A stretch of DNA of 64,000 bases from Staphylococcus piscifermentans (GTDB lineage: Bacteria; Bacillota; Bacilli; Staphylococcales; Staphylococcaceae). The DNA lies in assembly GCF_900186985.1 (NCBI RefSeq), contig NZ_LT906447.1, positions 682,001 to 746,000 of the forward strand, read 5' to 3'. This document shows positions 53,174 to 63,473 of the stretch, one piece after another; positions within the stretch are counted from its first letter, which is position 1, and each line of letters starts with the position of its first letter. The notes below the pieces were generated by a model. That model ran no database searches. It was not told where the DNA came from and saw nothing but the letters and a program-made list of their open reading frames with translations. The position numbers and the translations under genes are program-made.

Positions 53174-56100
53174 ATGGCGAAATTTGGAATGAACTTTTTT
53201 AAGCCAACTGAAAAATTTAACGGCAATTGGTCGGTTTTAACAGATAAAAGCAGAGAATGGGAGAAAATGTATCGTGAACGTTGGAGTCACGATAAAGTCG
53301 TACGTACAACGCATGGCGTTAACTGCACAGGTTCATGTTCTTGGAAAGTATTTGTAAAAAATGGTGTTATCACTTGGGAGAACCAACAAACAGATTATCC
53401 AAGCTGTGGACCGGATATGCCTGAGTTTGAACCACGTGGGTGTCCTCGTGGTGCGTCTTTCTCTTGGTATGAATATAGTCCGCTTCGTGTACGATACCCT
53501 TACATGCGCGGCAAGTTATGGGAACTTTGGACAACCGCTTTAGAAGAACACGAGGGTAATCATATTGCGGCCTGGGCTTCAATTGTAGAAGATCCTGAAA
53601 AGGCAAAGATTTATAAAAATGCCCGCGGTAAAGGCGGCCACATGCGTGTATCTTGGAAAGATGTCTTGCAGTTAATTGCAGCACAATTATTATACACAAT
53701 TAAGAAAGACGGCCCGGACCGTATCGCAGGATTCACACCAATCCCGGCTATGTCTATGTTGAGTTATGCATCAGGTGCACGTTTCATCAATTTGATGGGC
53801 GGAGAAATGTTAAGTTTCTATGATTGGTATGCAGACTTACCGCCAGCTTCGCCGCAAATTTGGGGTGAACAAACTGATGTTCCTGAATCTAGTGATTGGT
53901 ATAACGCAAACTACATTATTATGTGGGGGTCTAACGTACCATTAACACGTACACCAGATGCGCATTTTATGACTGAAGTACGTTATAAAGGAACAAAGGT
54001 AGTTTCTGTCGCGCCAGATTATGCAGAAAATGTAAAATTTGCAGATAACTGGTTAGCACCGAACCCTGGTACTGATGCCGCTGTGGCACAAGCAATGACA
54101 CATGTTATCTTGCAAAAATATTATGTAGATGAACCTTCTGAAATGTTTATCAACTATGCGAAACAATATACAGATATGCCATTCTTATTAATGTTTGATG
54201 AGCATGAAGGCGGATATAAAGCAGGACGCTTTTTACGCGCAAGCGATTTAGGTATGGAATCTGAAAACAATGAATGGAAACCAGTTGTATTTGATAATGA
54301 ATCCGGTGAAATCATTGTTCCGAACGGTACTATGGGACAACGTTGGGAAGAAGGCAAACAATGGAACTTGAAATTAGAAAATGAAGATGGTTCTAAGGTT
54401 GATCCCGCATTGTCAGTTGCTGAAGATGAACACGATATTGATATAATGAAATTCCCTTATTTCGATAATGCAGGCAATGGTATTTTCGAACGCCCGATTG
54501 CTTCGCGTGAAGTGACATTAGCAGATGGCAAGAAAGTTAAAGTTGCAACAGTTTATGACTTGATGACAAGCCAATACGGTATCCGTCGTTTCAATCATGA
54601 ACTGGAAGCCAAAGGTTTTGATGATGCTGAAACGCAATATACACCAGCATGGCAAGAAGCAGTAGCGGGTGTGAAACAAGATGTCATTACACAAGTAGCA
54701 ACTGAATTTGCACAAAATGCAATTGATACAGGCGGCCGTTCAATGATTATCATGGGTGCTGGTATTAACCACTGGTTCAATTCAGATACGATTTATCGTG
54801 CTGTTTTAAACTTAGTAATGCTTTGCGGCTGTCAAGGAGTCAATGGCGGAGGCTGGGCGCACTATGTAGGACAAGAGAAATGTCGTCCGATTGAAGGTTG
54901 GAGCACTATTGCGTTTGCTAAAGACTGGCAAGGTCCGCCACGTCTGCAAAATGGTACAAGCTGGTTCTATTTCACAACAGATCAATGGAAATATGAAGAA
55001 TCAGGTGTTGATAAGCTAGCATCTCCGCTTGCAGACGAACTTAAACATAAACACCCTGCAGATTATAATGTTACAGCAGCGCGTTTAGGTTGGTTACCAT
55101 CATATCCGCAATTTGATACAAATAGTTTGAGATTTGGTGAAGATGCGAAAGAAGCAGGAGAATTCACAAATGAAGAAGTATTGAAACGTGCCGTAGAATC
55201 TGTGAAAAGCCGCGAAACTAAATTTGCGGTTGAAGATCCGGATTTACGTACGAATCATCCGAAATCATTGTTTATTTGGCGTTCTAACTTGTTATCAAGT
55301 TCTGCTAAAGGACAAGAGTATTTCATGAAACACATGTTAGGTACAAGTTCTGGGTTATTAGCGGAACCAAATGAAGAAGACAAACCGGAAGAGATGATTT
55401 GGCGTGATGATGTACAAGGTAAATTAGATTTAATTGTTGCGTTAGATTTCCGTATGACTTCAACACCGCTTAAAGCAGATATCGTTTTACCTGCTGCGAC
55501 ATGGTATGAAAAACATGACTTATCATCAACAGACATGCACCCATTCGTACATCCATTCAATCCAGCAATTGATCCATTATGGGAGTCTCGTTCTGACTGG
55601 GATATTTTCAAATCATTAAGTCAGACAGTATCTGAAATGGCTAAAGTTTATATGCCTGGTACTTATAAAGATGTTGTGACATCGCCATTAGCACATGATT
55701 CAAAACAAGAAATCGCTACACCTTATGGCAAAGTGAAAGATTGGACAAAAGGTGAAGTTGAAGCAATTCCTGGAAAAACAATGCCAGGTTTTGCAGTAGT
55801 AGATCGTGATTATACACTCATTTACGATAAATATGTCACTGCAGGACCATTATTAGAATCAGCAAAATTAGGTGCGCATGGTGTAAGCTTCCCTGTTAAA
55901 AAACAATATGAAGAAGCGAAAGATATTGTGGGTACTTGGAGTGACGGCACAATCAAAGACGGCCGTCCAAGAATTGACACAGCAAGACGTGCAGCTGATG
56001 TTGTTTTAAATATTTCATCAGCAACAAATGGAGAATTATCTCAAGCTTCTTACAAAGACTTAGAAGAAAAAACTGGAATGCCATTAGCAGATATTTCTAG

Positions 56101-56848
56101 TGACCGCAGTGCTGAGAAAATTACTTTTATGAACATTACGTCTCAACCGCGTGAAGTAATTCCAACTGCAGTATTCTCAGGTTCTAATAAAGGGAACAAA
56201 CGTTATTCACCGTTTACAACAAATATTGAACGTCTTGTACCATTCCGTACATTAACAGGACGTCAAAGTTATTATTTAGATCATGAAATCTTCCAACAAT
56301 TCGGTGAAAGTTTGCCAGTATACAAACCGACACTGCCGCCAATGGTATTTGGTACCAAAGATAAACAAGTAATCGGCGGACAAGACAATTTAGTTTTAAG
56401 ATATTTAACACCACATGGTAAATGGAATATCCACTCTACTTACCAAGATAACCAACACATGTTGACACTATTCCGCGGTGGTCCGACTGTATGGATTGCA
56501 AAAGAAGATGCAGAAGCCCACGATATTCATGATAATGATTGGTTAGAAGTTTATAACCGTAATGGAGTTGTAACCGCAAGAGCCGTGACATCACACAGAA
56601 TGCCTAAAGGGACAATGTTTATGTATCACGCACAAGATAAACATATTCAAACACCAGGATCTGAAATTACAGGATTACGCGGCGGTTCACATAACGCGCC
56701 AACTAGAATTCATTTAAAACCGACACAATTAGTCGGAGGGTATGCGCAAATCAGTTACAGCTTCAACTATTATGGTCCAATCGGAAACCAAAGAGATGTT
56801 TATGTAGCAGTTAGAAAGATGAAGGAGGTAGATTGGCTTGAAGATTAA
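53174..56848 (+). CDS. narG: Respiratory nitrate reductase alpha subunit NarG
   Basis: A 1224-residue molybdopterin (bis-MGD) catalytic subunit on the cytoplasmic membrane face, reducing nitrate to nitrite with quinol electrons. The N-terminal [4Fe-4S] ligands are visible: H47 and C51 in THGVNCTGSC, C55, and C91 in RGCPRG. The Mo-site region YDWYADLPPASPQIWGEQTD contains the expected Asp. ATG 53174 is 8 nt after AGAGGA; the ATG at 53165 overlaps that site. First gene of narGHJI-nreABC, overlapping narH by 11 nt. Confidence 0.96.
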   Translation: MAKFGMNFFKPTEKFNGNWSVLTDKSREWEKMYRERWSHDKVVRTTHGVNCTGSCSWKVFVKNGVITWENQQTDYPSCGPDMPEFEPRGCPRGASFSWYEYSPLRVRYPYMRGKLWELWTTALEEHEGNHIAAWASIVEDPEKAKIYKNARGKGGHMRVSWKDVLQLIAAQLLYTIKKDGPDRIAGFTPIPAMSMLSYASGARFINLMGGEMLSFYDWYADLPPASPQIWGEQTDVPESSDWYNANYIIMWGSNVPLTRTPDAHFMTEVRYKGTKVVSVAPDYAENVKFADNWLAPNPGTDAAVAQAMTHVILQKYYVDEPSEMFINYAKQYTDMPFLLMFDEHEGGYKAGRFLRASDLGMESENNEWKPVVFDNESGEIIVPNGTMGQRWEEGKQWNLKLENEDGSKVDPALSVAEDEHDIDIMKFPYFDNAGNGIFERPIASREVTLADGKKVKVATVYDLMTSQYGIRRFNHELEAKGFDDAETQYTPAWQEAVAGVKQDVITQVATEFAQNAIDTGGRSMIIMGAGINHWFNSDTIYRAVLNLVMLCGCQGVNGGGWAHYVGQEKCRPIEGWSTIAFAKDWQGPPRLQNGTSWFYFTTDQWKYEESGVDKLASPLADELKHKHPADYNVTAARLGWLPSYPQFDTNSLRFGEDAKEAGEFTNEEVLKRAVESVKSRETKFAVEDPDLRTNHPKSLFIWRSNLLSSSAKGQEYFMKHMLGTSSGLLAEPNEEDKPEEMIWRDDVQGKLDLIVALDFRMTSTPLKADIVLPAATWYEKHDLSSTDMHPFVHPFNPAIDPLWESRSDWDIFKSLSQTVSEMAKVYMPGTYKDVVTSPLAHDSKQEIATPYGKVKDWTKGEVEAIPGKTMPGFAVVDRDYTLIYDKYVTAGPLLESAKLGAHGVSFPVKKQYEEAKDIVGTWSDGTIKDGRPRIDTARRAADVVLNISSATNGELSQASYKDLEEKTGMPLADISSDRSAEKITFMNITSQPREVIPTAVFSGSNKGNKRYSPFTTNIERLVPFRTLTGRQSYYLDHEIFQQFGESLPVYKPTLPPMVFGTKDKQVIGGQDNLVLRYLTPHGKWNIHSTYQDNQHMLTLFRGGPTVWIAKEDAEAHDIHDNDWLEVYNRNGVVTARAVTSHRMPKGTMFMYHAQDKHIQTPGSEITGLRGGSHNAPTRIHLKPTQLVGGYAQISYSFNYYGPIGNQRDVYVAVRKMKEVDWLED

Positions 56849-58415
56849 AGCACAAGTAGCCATGGTATTGAACTTGGATAAGTGTATCGGATGCCATACA
56901 TGTAGTGTGACATGTAAAAATACTTGGACAAACCGTCCAGGTGCTGAATATATTTGGTTCAATAATGTAGAAACTAAACCAGGTGTCGGTTATCCGAAAC
57001 GATGGGAAGATCAAGAACACTATAAAGGTGGCTGGACTTTAAATAAAAAAGGGAAATTAGATTTGAAATCTGGAAGCAGATGGTCAAAAATTGCTTTCGG
57101 TAAAATTTTCTACAACCCTGATATGCCAGTTATCAAAGATTATTATGAACCTTGGACATACAACTATGAGCATTTAACAACAGCGAAAGCCAGCAAACAT
57201 TCTCCAGTTGCCACTGCACATTCAGTAATTTCTGGCGATAAGATCGATTTACAATGGGGACCGAACTGGGAAGATGATTTAGCGGGCGCTCATGTCACTG
57301 CACCTGAAGATCCGAATGTTCAACGCATTGAAGAAAAAATTCAATTTGATTTCGATCAAACATTTATGATGTACTTACCGCGTTTATGCGAACACTGCTT
57401 GAACCCAAGCTGTGTAGCATCGTGTCCTTCTGGTGCAATGTATAAGCGTGACGAAGACGGTATCGTCTTAGTTGACCAAGATGCTTGTCGCGGCTGGCGT
57501 TATTGTATGACTGGCTGTCCATATAAAAAGGTTTACTTCAACTGGAAAACAAATAAAGCAGAAAAATGTACTTTCTGTTTCCCACGTGTTGAAGCAGGCA
57601 TGCCGACAGTTTGTTCTGAAACTTGTACAGGCCGTATGCGTTATTTAGGTGTATTGCTATATGATGCAGACCGTGTACATGAAGTTGCATCTTGTGAGAA
57701 TGAACAAGATTTGTATGAAAAGCAATGTGAACTGTTCTTGAATCCTTATGATGAAGATGTCATTGAACAAGCGAAAAAAGATGGTATTTCTATGGATTGG
57801 ATTGAAGCAGCACAAAATTCTCCAGTCTATAAATTAGCAATTGAATATAAACTTGCTTTCCCATTACATCCTGAATATCGTACATTACCAATGGTTTGGT
57901 ATTGCCCGCCATTAAGTCCGATTATGAACTACTTTGAAGGTAAAGATTCAATTAAAAATCCAGATGCAATCTTCCCGGCTATTGAAGAAATGCGTCTGCC
58001 GATTGAATATCTTGCTAGTTTATTAACAGCTGGAGATACCAAATCAGTAAAAGAAGCCTTGCAACGTATGGCGATGATGAGAAGCTATATGCGTGCGCAA
58101 GTCACTGGCAAAGACTTCGATACAGACCGCCTAGCACGTCTTGGTTTAACTGAACGTCAAACTAAAGATATGTATCGACTGTTGGCTATTGCGAAATATG
58201 AAGATCGTTTCGTTATTCCGACTTCACATAAAGAACAGTACATGGACACTTATGCAGCACAAGGCAGTCAAGGTTATCAATTTGGCGACCCGACAACAAC
58301 TGATTCTTATAGCAGCGGTTGTGAAGGTTGCGGTGCTCCTGTTGCATTGAAACCGGGTCAAACTGGACAAGAAGCTTACAACGAAAGCTTTTATGGAGGG
58401 ATTTTCCGTGATTAA
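56838..58415 (+). CDS. narH: Respiratory nitrate reductase beta subunit NarH
   Basis: A 525-residue iron-sulfur subunit passing electrons from NarI haems to NarG. Cluster motifs: CIGCHTCSVTC (C16, C19, C22, C26), CEHCLNPSCVASCPSG, ACRGWRYCMTGCPY (Trp in the position that gives a [3Fe-4S] cluster), and CTFCFPR...CSETC. The start is TTG 56838, 8 nt after the strong AAGGAGGT inside the end of narG. Overlaps narJ by 8 nt. Confidence 0.96.
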   Translation: MKIKAQVAMVLNLDKCIGCHTCSVTCKNTWTNRPGAEYIWFNNVETKPGVGYPKRWEDQEHYKGGWTLNKKGKLDLKSGSRWSKIAFGKIFYNPDMPVIKDYYEPWTYNYEHLTTAKASKHSPVATAHSVISGDKIDLQWGPNWEDDLAGAHVTAPEDPNVQRIEEKIQFDFDQTFMMYLPRLCEHCLNPSCVASCPSGAMYKRDEDGIVLVDQDACRGWRYCMTGCPYKKVYFNWKTNKAEKCTFCFPRVEAGMPTVCSETCTGRMRYLGVLLYDADRVHEVASCENEQDLYEKQCELFLNPYDEDVIEQAKKDGISMDWIEAAQNSPVYKLAIEYKLAFPLHPEYRTLPMVWYCPPLSPIMNYFEGKDSIKNPDAIFPAIEEMRLPIEYLASLLTAGDTKSVKEALQRMAMMRSYMRAQVTGKDFDTDRLARLGLTERQTKDMYRLLAIAKYEDRFVIPTSHKEQYMDTYAAQGSQGYQFGDPTTTDSYSSGCEGCGAPVALKPGQTGQEAYNESFYGGIFRD

Positions 58416-58983
58416 CTTAGATAACTTTTATCAATATCAAGAATCTATCGGTTACTTCGCGCAACAATTGAATTTTCCTGAAAAATTAACTTTCCATCCT
58501 AAAACCTTCAATGAAATTTTTGATACGAACCATCCAGCATATGCTGAGGTGGTAGCGTATCGCGAACAAATCCAAAGCCATACATTAACTGAAATCAAAC
58601 AACTCTATACAGATACCTTTGATTTCAACAAACAAGCGCCGCTGTACATGACTTATAATAAATTCGATACACAAAAAGAACGTGGTCAAATGTTGGCGAA
58701 GTTAAAAGTCTTATATGAGATGTTCGGTTTGGATATGGTCGATAATGAATTATCAGATTATCTGCCGTTGATGTTGGAATTTTTATATGTGGCGCAGTGG
58801 CAAAATGATGACCGTGCAGAAGACAACATTGAATTTGTGATTATGGTCATTGAAGATGGAACGTATGCTATGCTGCAGCAACTAAGAGAAATAGACAGTC
58901 CTTATGCACCTTTAATTAAAGGTTTAAGAGAAACATTGAAGCGATGTCTACAACCAAGCAAAGAGGTGAGCCAGCATGCTTAA
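58408..58983 (+). CDS. narJ: Nitrate reductase assembly chaperone NarJ
   Basis: A 191-residue soluble, helical TorD/NarJ-type chaperone for cofactor insertion into NarG; not part of the final enzyme. The YHPAYAEV-like segment (NHPAYAEVVAYR), PLYMTYNKFD, and LSDYLPLMLEFL are family-typical. GTG 58408 is 7 nt after GGAGGG and preferred over ATG 58393, which overlaps that ribosome site. Overlaps narI by 8 nt. Confidence 0.9.
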   Translation: MINLDNFYQYQESIGYFAQQLNFPEKLTFHPKTFNEIFDTNHPAYAEVVAYREQIQSHTLTEIKQLYTDTFDFNKQAPLYMTYNKFDTQKERGQMLAKLKVLYEMFGLDMVDNELSDYLPLMLEFLYVAQWQNDDRAEDNIEFVIMVIEDGTYAMLQQLREIDSPYAPLIKGLRETLKRCLQPSKEVSQHA

Positions 58984-59659
58984 TCAATTTCTATGGATTA
59001 TTTATCCTTATCTGTGTGTAGCCATTTTTATTATCGGTCATATTGCACGTTATCAATATGATCAATTCTCCTGGACAGCAAAATCCAGTGAATTTATTGA
59101 AAAGAAACGATTGAAATGGGGCAGCCTGCTGTTTCATTTAGGTATTATACCAGTGGCAGCTGGTCACTTTGTCGGTCTAGTAATTCCGGCATCTTGGTTG
59201 GAAGGTATCGGTGTTAATAATCACATTTACCACATTGGAGCCGTTTATATCGGCAGTCTTTTCGGATTCATGGTCTTAATCGGAATGATTTTACTGACAT
59301 ATCGTCGTGTATCTATTAAGAATATTAGACGTTTAAGCTCTGCATCGGACATGGTAGTCAATTTCTTTTTGCTTGTAATTATTTGTATGGGCTTATATTC
59401 TACACTTGTAACTAATGCGATATCACCAGATTTTGACTACAGACAAACCATTTCAATTTGGTTCAGACATTTATTTACCTTTAATCCTAATGCGAGTTTG
59501 ATGACAAATATACCGTGGTCATTTAAACTGCATATATTCTTAGGTTTTTCAATTTTTGCTTTATGGCCGTTCACACGCCTAGTGCATGTTTGGAGTGTGC
59601 CATTGTCTTATGCAAACAGAAGTTATATCATTTATCGTAAAAATAAAGCAAGATCATAG
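58976..59659 (+). CDS. narI: Respiratory nitrate reductase gamma subunit NarI
   Basis: A 227-residue membrane subunit with five helices that oxidises menaquinol and holds two b haems. Conserved His residues occur in IGHIARY, PVAAGHFVGL, WFRHLFTF and FKLHIFLG, consistent with haem ligation. Ribosome site GAGGTGA. Six bases after its stop the ribosome site of nreA begins. Confidence 0.94.
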   Translation: MLNQFLWIIYPYLCVAIFIIGHIARYQYDQFSWTAKSSEFIEKKRLKWGSLLFHLGIIPVAAGHFVGLVIPASWLEGIGVNNHIYHIGAVYIGSLFGFMVLIGMILLTYRRVSIKNIRRLSSASDMVVNFFLLVIICMGLYSTLVTNAISPDFDYRQTISIWFRHLFTFNPNASLMTNIPWSFKLHIFLGFSIFALWPFTRLVHVWSVPLSYANRSYIIYRKNKARS

Positions 59660-59674
59660 TAAGGAGTGGAGGTA

Positions 59675-60133
59675 TTGAATAGTGTAATTGCTTCAGACTA
59701 CTTTGACTATCAAGCCGCTTTGGATGAAATCAGAGTAACAGAGAGATTTGATTTTGCAGCGATTGCATTGCCTGAAGATGATTCCCATTGTGCAATCATT
59801 AAATGGAAATATGCATCCGGCAATATTAATAACCGTTATCGCATGATTGTTTTAAGACCTGGCAAAGGGTTGGCCGGATTAGTGATTCGAACAGGCGCTC
59901 GAAAAGTTATTGCAGATGTTGAGTCTGAATTGAGTCAAAATGACAAATTAGGTTACCCGATTGTCTTAAGTGAAGTGTTGACGGCTATGATTGCAATTCC
60001 CTTATGGAAGAACAATCGCGTTTACGGTGCTTTGCTTTTAGGACAGCGAGAGGGCCGTCCGTTACCCGCAGGCAGTGAGAAATTTTGTATTCAGAGCAGG
60101 TTAGGGAGTTTTACAGATGAAATCAACAAATAA
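59675..60133 (+). CDS. nreA: Nitrate receptor NreA (GAF domain)
   Basis: A 152-residue GAF-domain protein that binds nitrate and modulates the NreB kinase. Visible core: FAAIALPEDDSHCAIIKWKYASGN, broken here as FAAIALPEDD and IIKWKYASGN, then VLRPGKGLAGLVIRTG, a glycine loop likely near the ligand pocket. I chose TTG 59675, 8 nt after AAGGAG; a GTG at 59666 within the ribosome region would add three residues. It overlaps nreB by 17 nt. In the nar transcript, it follows narI without a terminator. Confidence 0.88.
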   Translation: MNSVIASDYFDYQAALDEIRVTERFDFAAIALPEDDSHCAIIKWKYASGNINNRYRMIVLRPGKGLAGLVIRTGARKVIADVESELSQNDKLGYPIVLSEVLTAMIAIPLWKNNRVYGALLLGQREGRPLPAGSEKFCIQSRLGSFTDEINK

Positions 60134-61166
60134 CCGCAGCAAATTACAAGAGTTATTGACGCAATATTATTTGAATACTAATGAGAAAATGGTCTTCTTA
60201 AACAGCCTGGGTGAAGTCATAGCACTTAATGAAGCGGCAGAAGAAGTGTTTGCTGAGGACAATGATTATTCGCAAATGACCAATGCCATCTGCCGCAGAT
60301 GTGAAGGTTATTCGAATGAATATGATATCATGTCTTGCGAGAATTGTTTTTTAGAAGCTTTAGAAATCGGAAAAGGAAGCTTTCAAGTGTTCATGCGTAC
60401 TAAAGAGAATAAAATCCAACCTTATACAGCATCCTATGAATTGATAGATCAAGACAAAGGCATTTATGCATTTACATTACACAATATTTCTCCGCAAATT
60501 CAGCGTCAAGAACGTATGTATCAACGTAAAATGATGCAAAAAACGATTTCTGCTCAGGAAAATGAGCGTAAACGTATTTCAAGAGAGCTGCACGACGGGA
60601 TTGTGCAAGAATTAATCAATGTGGACGTTGAGCTACGTTTATTAAAGTACCAGCAAGATAAGGATGAATTAATAGATAATTCGAAGCGGATTGAAGGCAT
60701 TATGTCACGTTTAATCGATGATGTACGTAATTTGTCGGTAGAATTACGTCCTTCTTCTTTAGATGATTTAGGTTTAGATGCCGCTTTCCGCTCATACTTC
60801 AAACAATTTGAAAGAAACTACGGTGTATATGTCGATTATCATACGAACGTTTCAGCACAACGATTTGATAATGAAGTTGAAACGGTGGTATATCGAGTAG
60901 TGCAAGAAGCACTATTCAATGCATTAAAATATGCGCAAGTTGACACAATTGAAGTTTCAATACAATTAAGTGATGAAACGATTATTGCAGAAGTCAGTGA
61001 CCGTGGCGTCGGATTCAAGAGAGGAGATAATCCAAAGGGCACAGGGTTAGGTTTATTCGGCATGAATGAACGTGCCGAACAAGTGAATGGGACAGTTAAT
61101 ATAGATTCTCAAATCGGTCGCGGCACCATTGTAACGTTGGAAGTTCCAATAACTGATAAACGATAG
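60117..61166 (+). CDS. nreB: Oxygen-sensing histidine kinase NreB
   Basis: A 349-residue cytoplasmic kinase. The N-terminal PAS domain carries C59, C62 (CRRC), C74 and C77 (CENC), the ligands of the oxygen-labile [4Fe-4S] cluster. The phosphorylated H159 lies in [20 protein letters not shown] (HisKA_3), followed by the HATPase with DRGVGFK and GTGLGLFGM. Under anoxia the cluster persists and NreB phosphorylates NreC. Start ATG 60117 has GGGAG 8 nt upstream inside nreA. Overlap implies coupled NreA/NreB synthesis. Confidence 0.95.
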   Translation: MKSTNNRSKLQELLTQYYLNTNEKMVFLNSLGEVIALNEAAEEVFAEDNDYSQMTNAICRRCEGYSNEYDIMSCENCFLEALEIGKGSFQVFMRTKENKIQPYTASYELIDQDKGIYAFTLHNISPQIQRQERMYQRKMMQKTISAQENERKRISRELHDGIVQELINVDVELRLLKYQQDKDELIDNSKRIEGIMSRLIDDVRNLSVELRPSSLDDLGLDAAFRSYFKQFERNYGVYVDYHTNVSAQRFDNEVETVVYRVVQEALFNALKYAQVDTIEVSIQLSDETIIAEVSDRGVGFKRGDNPKGTGLGLFGMNERAEQVNGTVNIDSQIGRGTIVTLEVPITDKR

Positions 61167-61177
61167 GAGACTTGAAT

Positions 61178-61831
61178 TTGAAGATAGTGATTGCAGATGA
61201 TCATGCAGTAGTAAGAACCGGCTTCTCTATGATTTTGAATTTTCAAGAGGACATGGAAGTGGTCGACACTGCTGCTGAAGGTGTGGAAGCTTACCAGAAA
61301 GTAATGCAGCACCATCCGGATGTTTTAATTATGGACTTAAGCATGCCTCCAGGAGAATCAGGACTGATTGCTACAAGTAAGATTGTAGAAAGCTTTCCTG
61401 ATACGAAGATTTTAATTTTAACAATGTATGATGATGAAGAATATTTATTTCATGTCTTGCGTAATGGTGCCAAGGGTTATATTTTGAAAAATGCACCTGA
61501 TGAGCAATTGGTTTCTGCTGTGCGCACAGTTTATCGTGGCGACACGTATATTGACCCTAAAATGACGACCTCATTAGTCAATGAATTCGTGAACAGTACT
61601 GGGCAAGATGCTAAAAATACGAACGATCCATTTCGAATCTTGTCAAAACGTGAATTAGAAATTCTGCCTTTAATTGCTAAAGGATATGGAAATAAAGAAA
61701 TTGCTGAGAAATTGTTTGTGTCAGTGAAAACAGTAGAAGCACATAAAACACATATTATGCAGAAATTAAATTTAAAATCAAAGCCAGAACTGGTAGAGTA
61801 TGCTTTGAAGAAAAAACTGTTAGATTTCTGA
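61178..61831 (+). CDS. nreC: Response regulator NreC (LuxR/FixJ type)
   Basis: A 217-residue activator of nar, nir and narT. Receiver domain with [12 protein letters not shown] and phospho-acceptor D53 in [13 protein letters not shown]-terminal LuxR helix-turn-helix [20 protein letters not shown] followed by [17 protein letters not shown] 61178 is preferred over TTG 61172: it is 8 nt after AGGAG and makes the phospho-acceptor D53, the published position. Ends the long nar-nre transcription unit. Confidence 0.93.
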   Translation: MKIVIADDHAVVRTGFSMILNFQEDMEVVDTAAEGVEAYQKVMQHHPDVLIMDLSMPPGESGLIATSKIVESFPDTKILILTMYDDEEYLFHVLRNGAKGYILKNAPDEQLVSAVRTVYRGDTYIDPKMTTSLVNEFVNSTGQDAKNTNDPFRILSKRELEILPLIAKGYGNKEIAEKLFVSVKTVEAHKTHIMQKLNLKSKPELVEYALKKKLLDF

Positions 61832-61839
61832 AGAATTTT

Positions 61840-61873
61840 AAAGAATCTGTCGACAAAGACAGGTTCTTTTTTG
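61840..61873 (+). terminator. Terminator of nreABC
   Basis: Arms aagaatctgtc/gacaggttctt followed by T run. Confidence 0.85.
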
Positions 61874-61944
61874 GGGGTTTTAATTGTGTCGTAAATATGA
61901 CTATAATCACTGATATGACAAGGCTTGAGACTGTTAAATAAGTA

Positions 61945-61979
61945 TTAGGGAAAAGCCGAATGATTTAAGGGAAAGCCCT
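61945..61979. promoter_or_regulatory. Possible NreC-like sites upstream of narT
   Basis: ttagggaaaagccga and AGGGAAAGCCCT (61968-61979) keep the GGG...CCC pattern of the narG and nir sites but are weaker matches. They lie 40-75 bp before the presumed -10 of narT (about 62003-62015). Confidence 0.5.
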
Positions 61980-62019
61980 GATATGCATCTTTATCCACCC
62001 ATTATAAAATATAAATATA

Positions 62020-62090
62020 AGCAGTATCTTAGAATATTAATAAAAACTTCGACTCAAAGTAAAAAATTCACTAAGATACTGCTATTTTTG
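62020..62090 (+). other. Long stem-loop at the 5' end of the narT transcript
   Basis: Perfect 13-bp arms agcagtatcttag (62020-62032) and ctaagatactgct (62071-62083), a 38-nt loop, then attttt. It begins about where transcription from the ttataaaatataaat region should start and ends 35 bp before the narT ATG. It could stabilise the mRNA 5' end or act as an attenuator. Confidence 0.6.
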
Positions 62091-62118
62091 TTGATATGAA
62101 AACGTTAGGGTGAAAAAA

Positions 62119-63279
62119 ATGAACAAATCAAAAGGTGGTTTACAATTAACAGTCCAAACTTTAAGTTTGGTCGCTGGGTTTATGGTATGGAGTATCATTG
62201 CGCCTTTGATGCCGATGATTTCACAAGACATTAAGATTACAAGTTCTCAAATTTCTATTGTACTTGCAATACCGGTTATTTTAGGATCAGTTTTACGTAT
62301 TCCATTCGGTTATTTGACGAACATTATTGGCGCAAAATGGGTTTTCTTTTCTAGTTTTATTATACTTTTATTCCCAATTTTCTTACTGAGCCAAGCGCAA
62401 TCAGTTAATATGCTGATGTTGGCAGGGTTTTTCTTAGGAGTCGGTGGAGCAGTCTTTTCAGTAGGTGTAACGTCTATTCCTAAATATTTTCCTAAAGATA
62501 AAGTGGGCTTAGCCAATGGTATTTATGGAATGGGGAACTTAGGTACAGCAGTTTCTTCATTCTTGGCACCTCCAATTGCTGGTGCGATCGGTTGGCAATC
62601 TACTGTCAGATTATACTTAATTGTGATGGCAGTATTTGCGATTATTATGTTCTTTTTAGGTGATGCTAAAGAGCCTAAAGTTAAAATTCCTTTAGTGGCA
62701 CAAACAAAAGATTTACTTAAAGATTTAAGAACTTACTATTTAAGCTTTTGGTATTTTATTACCTTTGGCTCATTTGTAGCTTTCGGTATCTTCTTACCAA
62801 AATACTTAGTTGATCATTATGAATTGACAACAGTAGATGCAGGTATTCGTGCAGGTATCTTTATCGCGATTGCGACATTCTTAAGACCTCTTGGCGGTAT
62901 TATTGGTGATAAAATTGACGCTGTAAAAGCGTTGAAAGTAGATTTTATCTTTATGATTATCGGTGCCGTCATTTTAGGTATTGCCAGTGACATGATTTTA
63001 TTCACGGTGGGTTGTTTAACCGTCAGCGTATGTGCAGGTATCGGCAATGGTTTGGTATTCAAACTTGTACCGCAGTATTTCCAAAAAGAAGCAGGAGTTG
63101 CAAACGGTATTGTTTCAATGATGGGAGGATTGGGAGGTTTCTTCCCGCCATTAGTAATTACGTATGTAACAAGCTTGACAGGTACAAGCCACTTAGCCTT
63201 TATTTTCTTAGCATGCTTCGGTGTGATTGCACTGATTACAATGTGGCACTTAAGCCGCAAACAACGTGTGTTAGTCTAA
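62119..63279 (+). CDS. narT: Nitrate transporter NarT
   Basis: A 386-residue, 12-helix MFS protein of the nitrate/nitrite porter group. Helix 5 motif [20 protein letters not shown] and the helix 11 counterpart [20 protein letters not shown] are the nitrate-signature pattern (GxxNxxxGxGG-like). It imports nitrate for NarGHI. ATG 62119 is 6 nt after AGGGTGA; the GTG at 62110 is in that site. Under NreC control in S. carnosus. Confidence 0.93.
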   Translation: MNKSKGGLQLTVQTLSLVAGFMVWSIIAPLMPMISQDIKITSSQISIVLAIPVILGSVLRIPFGYLTNIIGAKWVFFSSFIILLFPIFLLSQAQSVNMLMLAGFFLGVGGAVFSVGVTSIPKYFPKDKVGLANGIYGMGNLGTAVSSFLAPPIAGAIGWQSTVRLYLIVMAVFAIIMFFLGDAKEPKVKIPLVAQTKDLLKDLRTYYLSFWYFITFGSFVAFGIFLPKYLVDHYELTTVDAGIRAGIFIAIATFLRPLGGIIGDKIDAVKALKVDFIFMIIGAVILGIASDMILFTVGCLTVSVCAGIGNGLVFKLVPQYFQKEAGVANGIVSMMGGLGGFFPPLVITYVTSLTGTSHLAFIFLACFGVIALITMWHLSRKQRVLV

Positions 63280-63343
63280 ACGAACTGATGTTAACAATGG
63301 AAAAGATATGATGAATTTAATATTCGTAAATGTTTGAAGACAG

Positions 63344-63387
63344 GATAGACGGTTGATGTATGATGAGACATCAGCCGTCTTTTTTAA
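63344..63387 (+). terminator. Terminator of narT
   Basis: Arms agacggttgatgt/acatcagccgtct with a short loop, then T run. Confidence 0.85.
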
Positions 63388-63403
63388 AATAAATCTCGTG
63401 ATG

Positions 63404-63455
63404 AAAAAATAACCCGCAGAACTATGCATCAAAGCATGAGAACTGCGGATTATTG
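63404..63455 (-). terminator. Terminator of mvaS
   Basis: Arms ataacccgcag/ctgcggattat with inner catg pairing; on the minus strand a T run follows (complement of gaaaaaata). Confidence 0.8.
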
Positions 63456-63473
63456 AAGTAAATTGTTTCTATA

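Noticed and set aside
62020..62083. Inverted repeat as a transposon remnant
   Set aside because: No target duplication or transposase fragment, and the short loop within the narT leader is better explained as an RNA hairpin.
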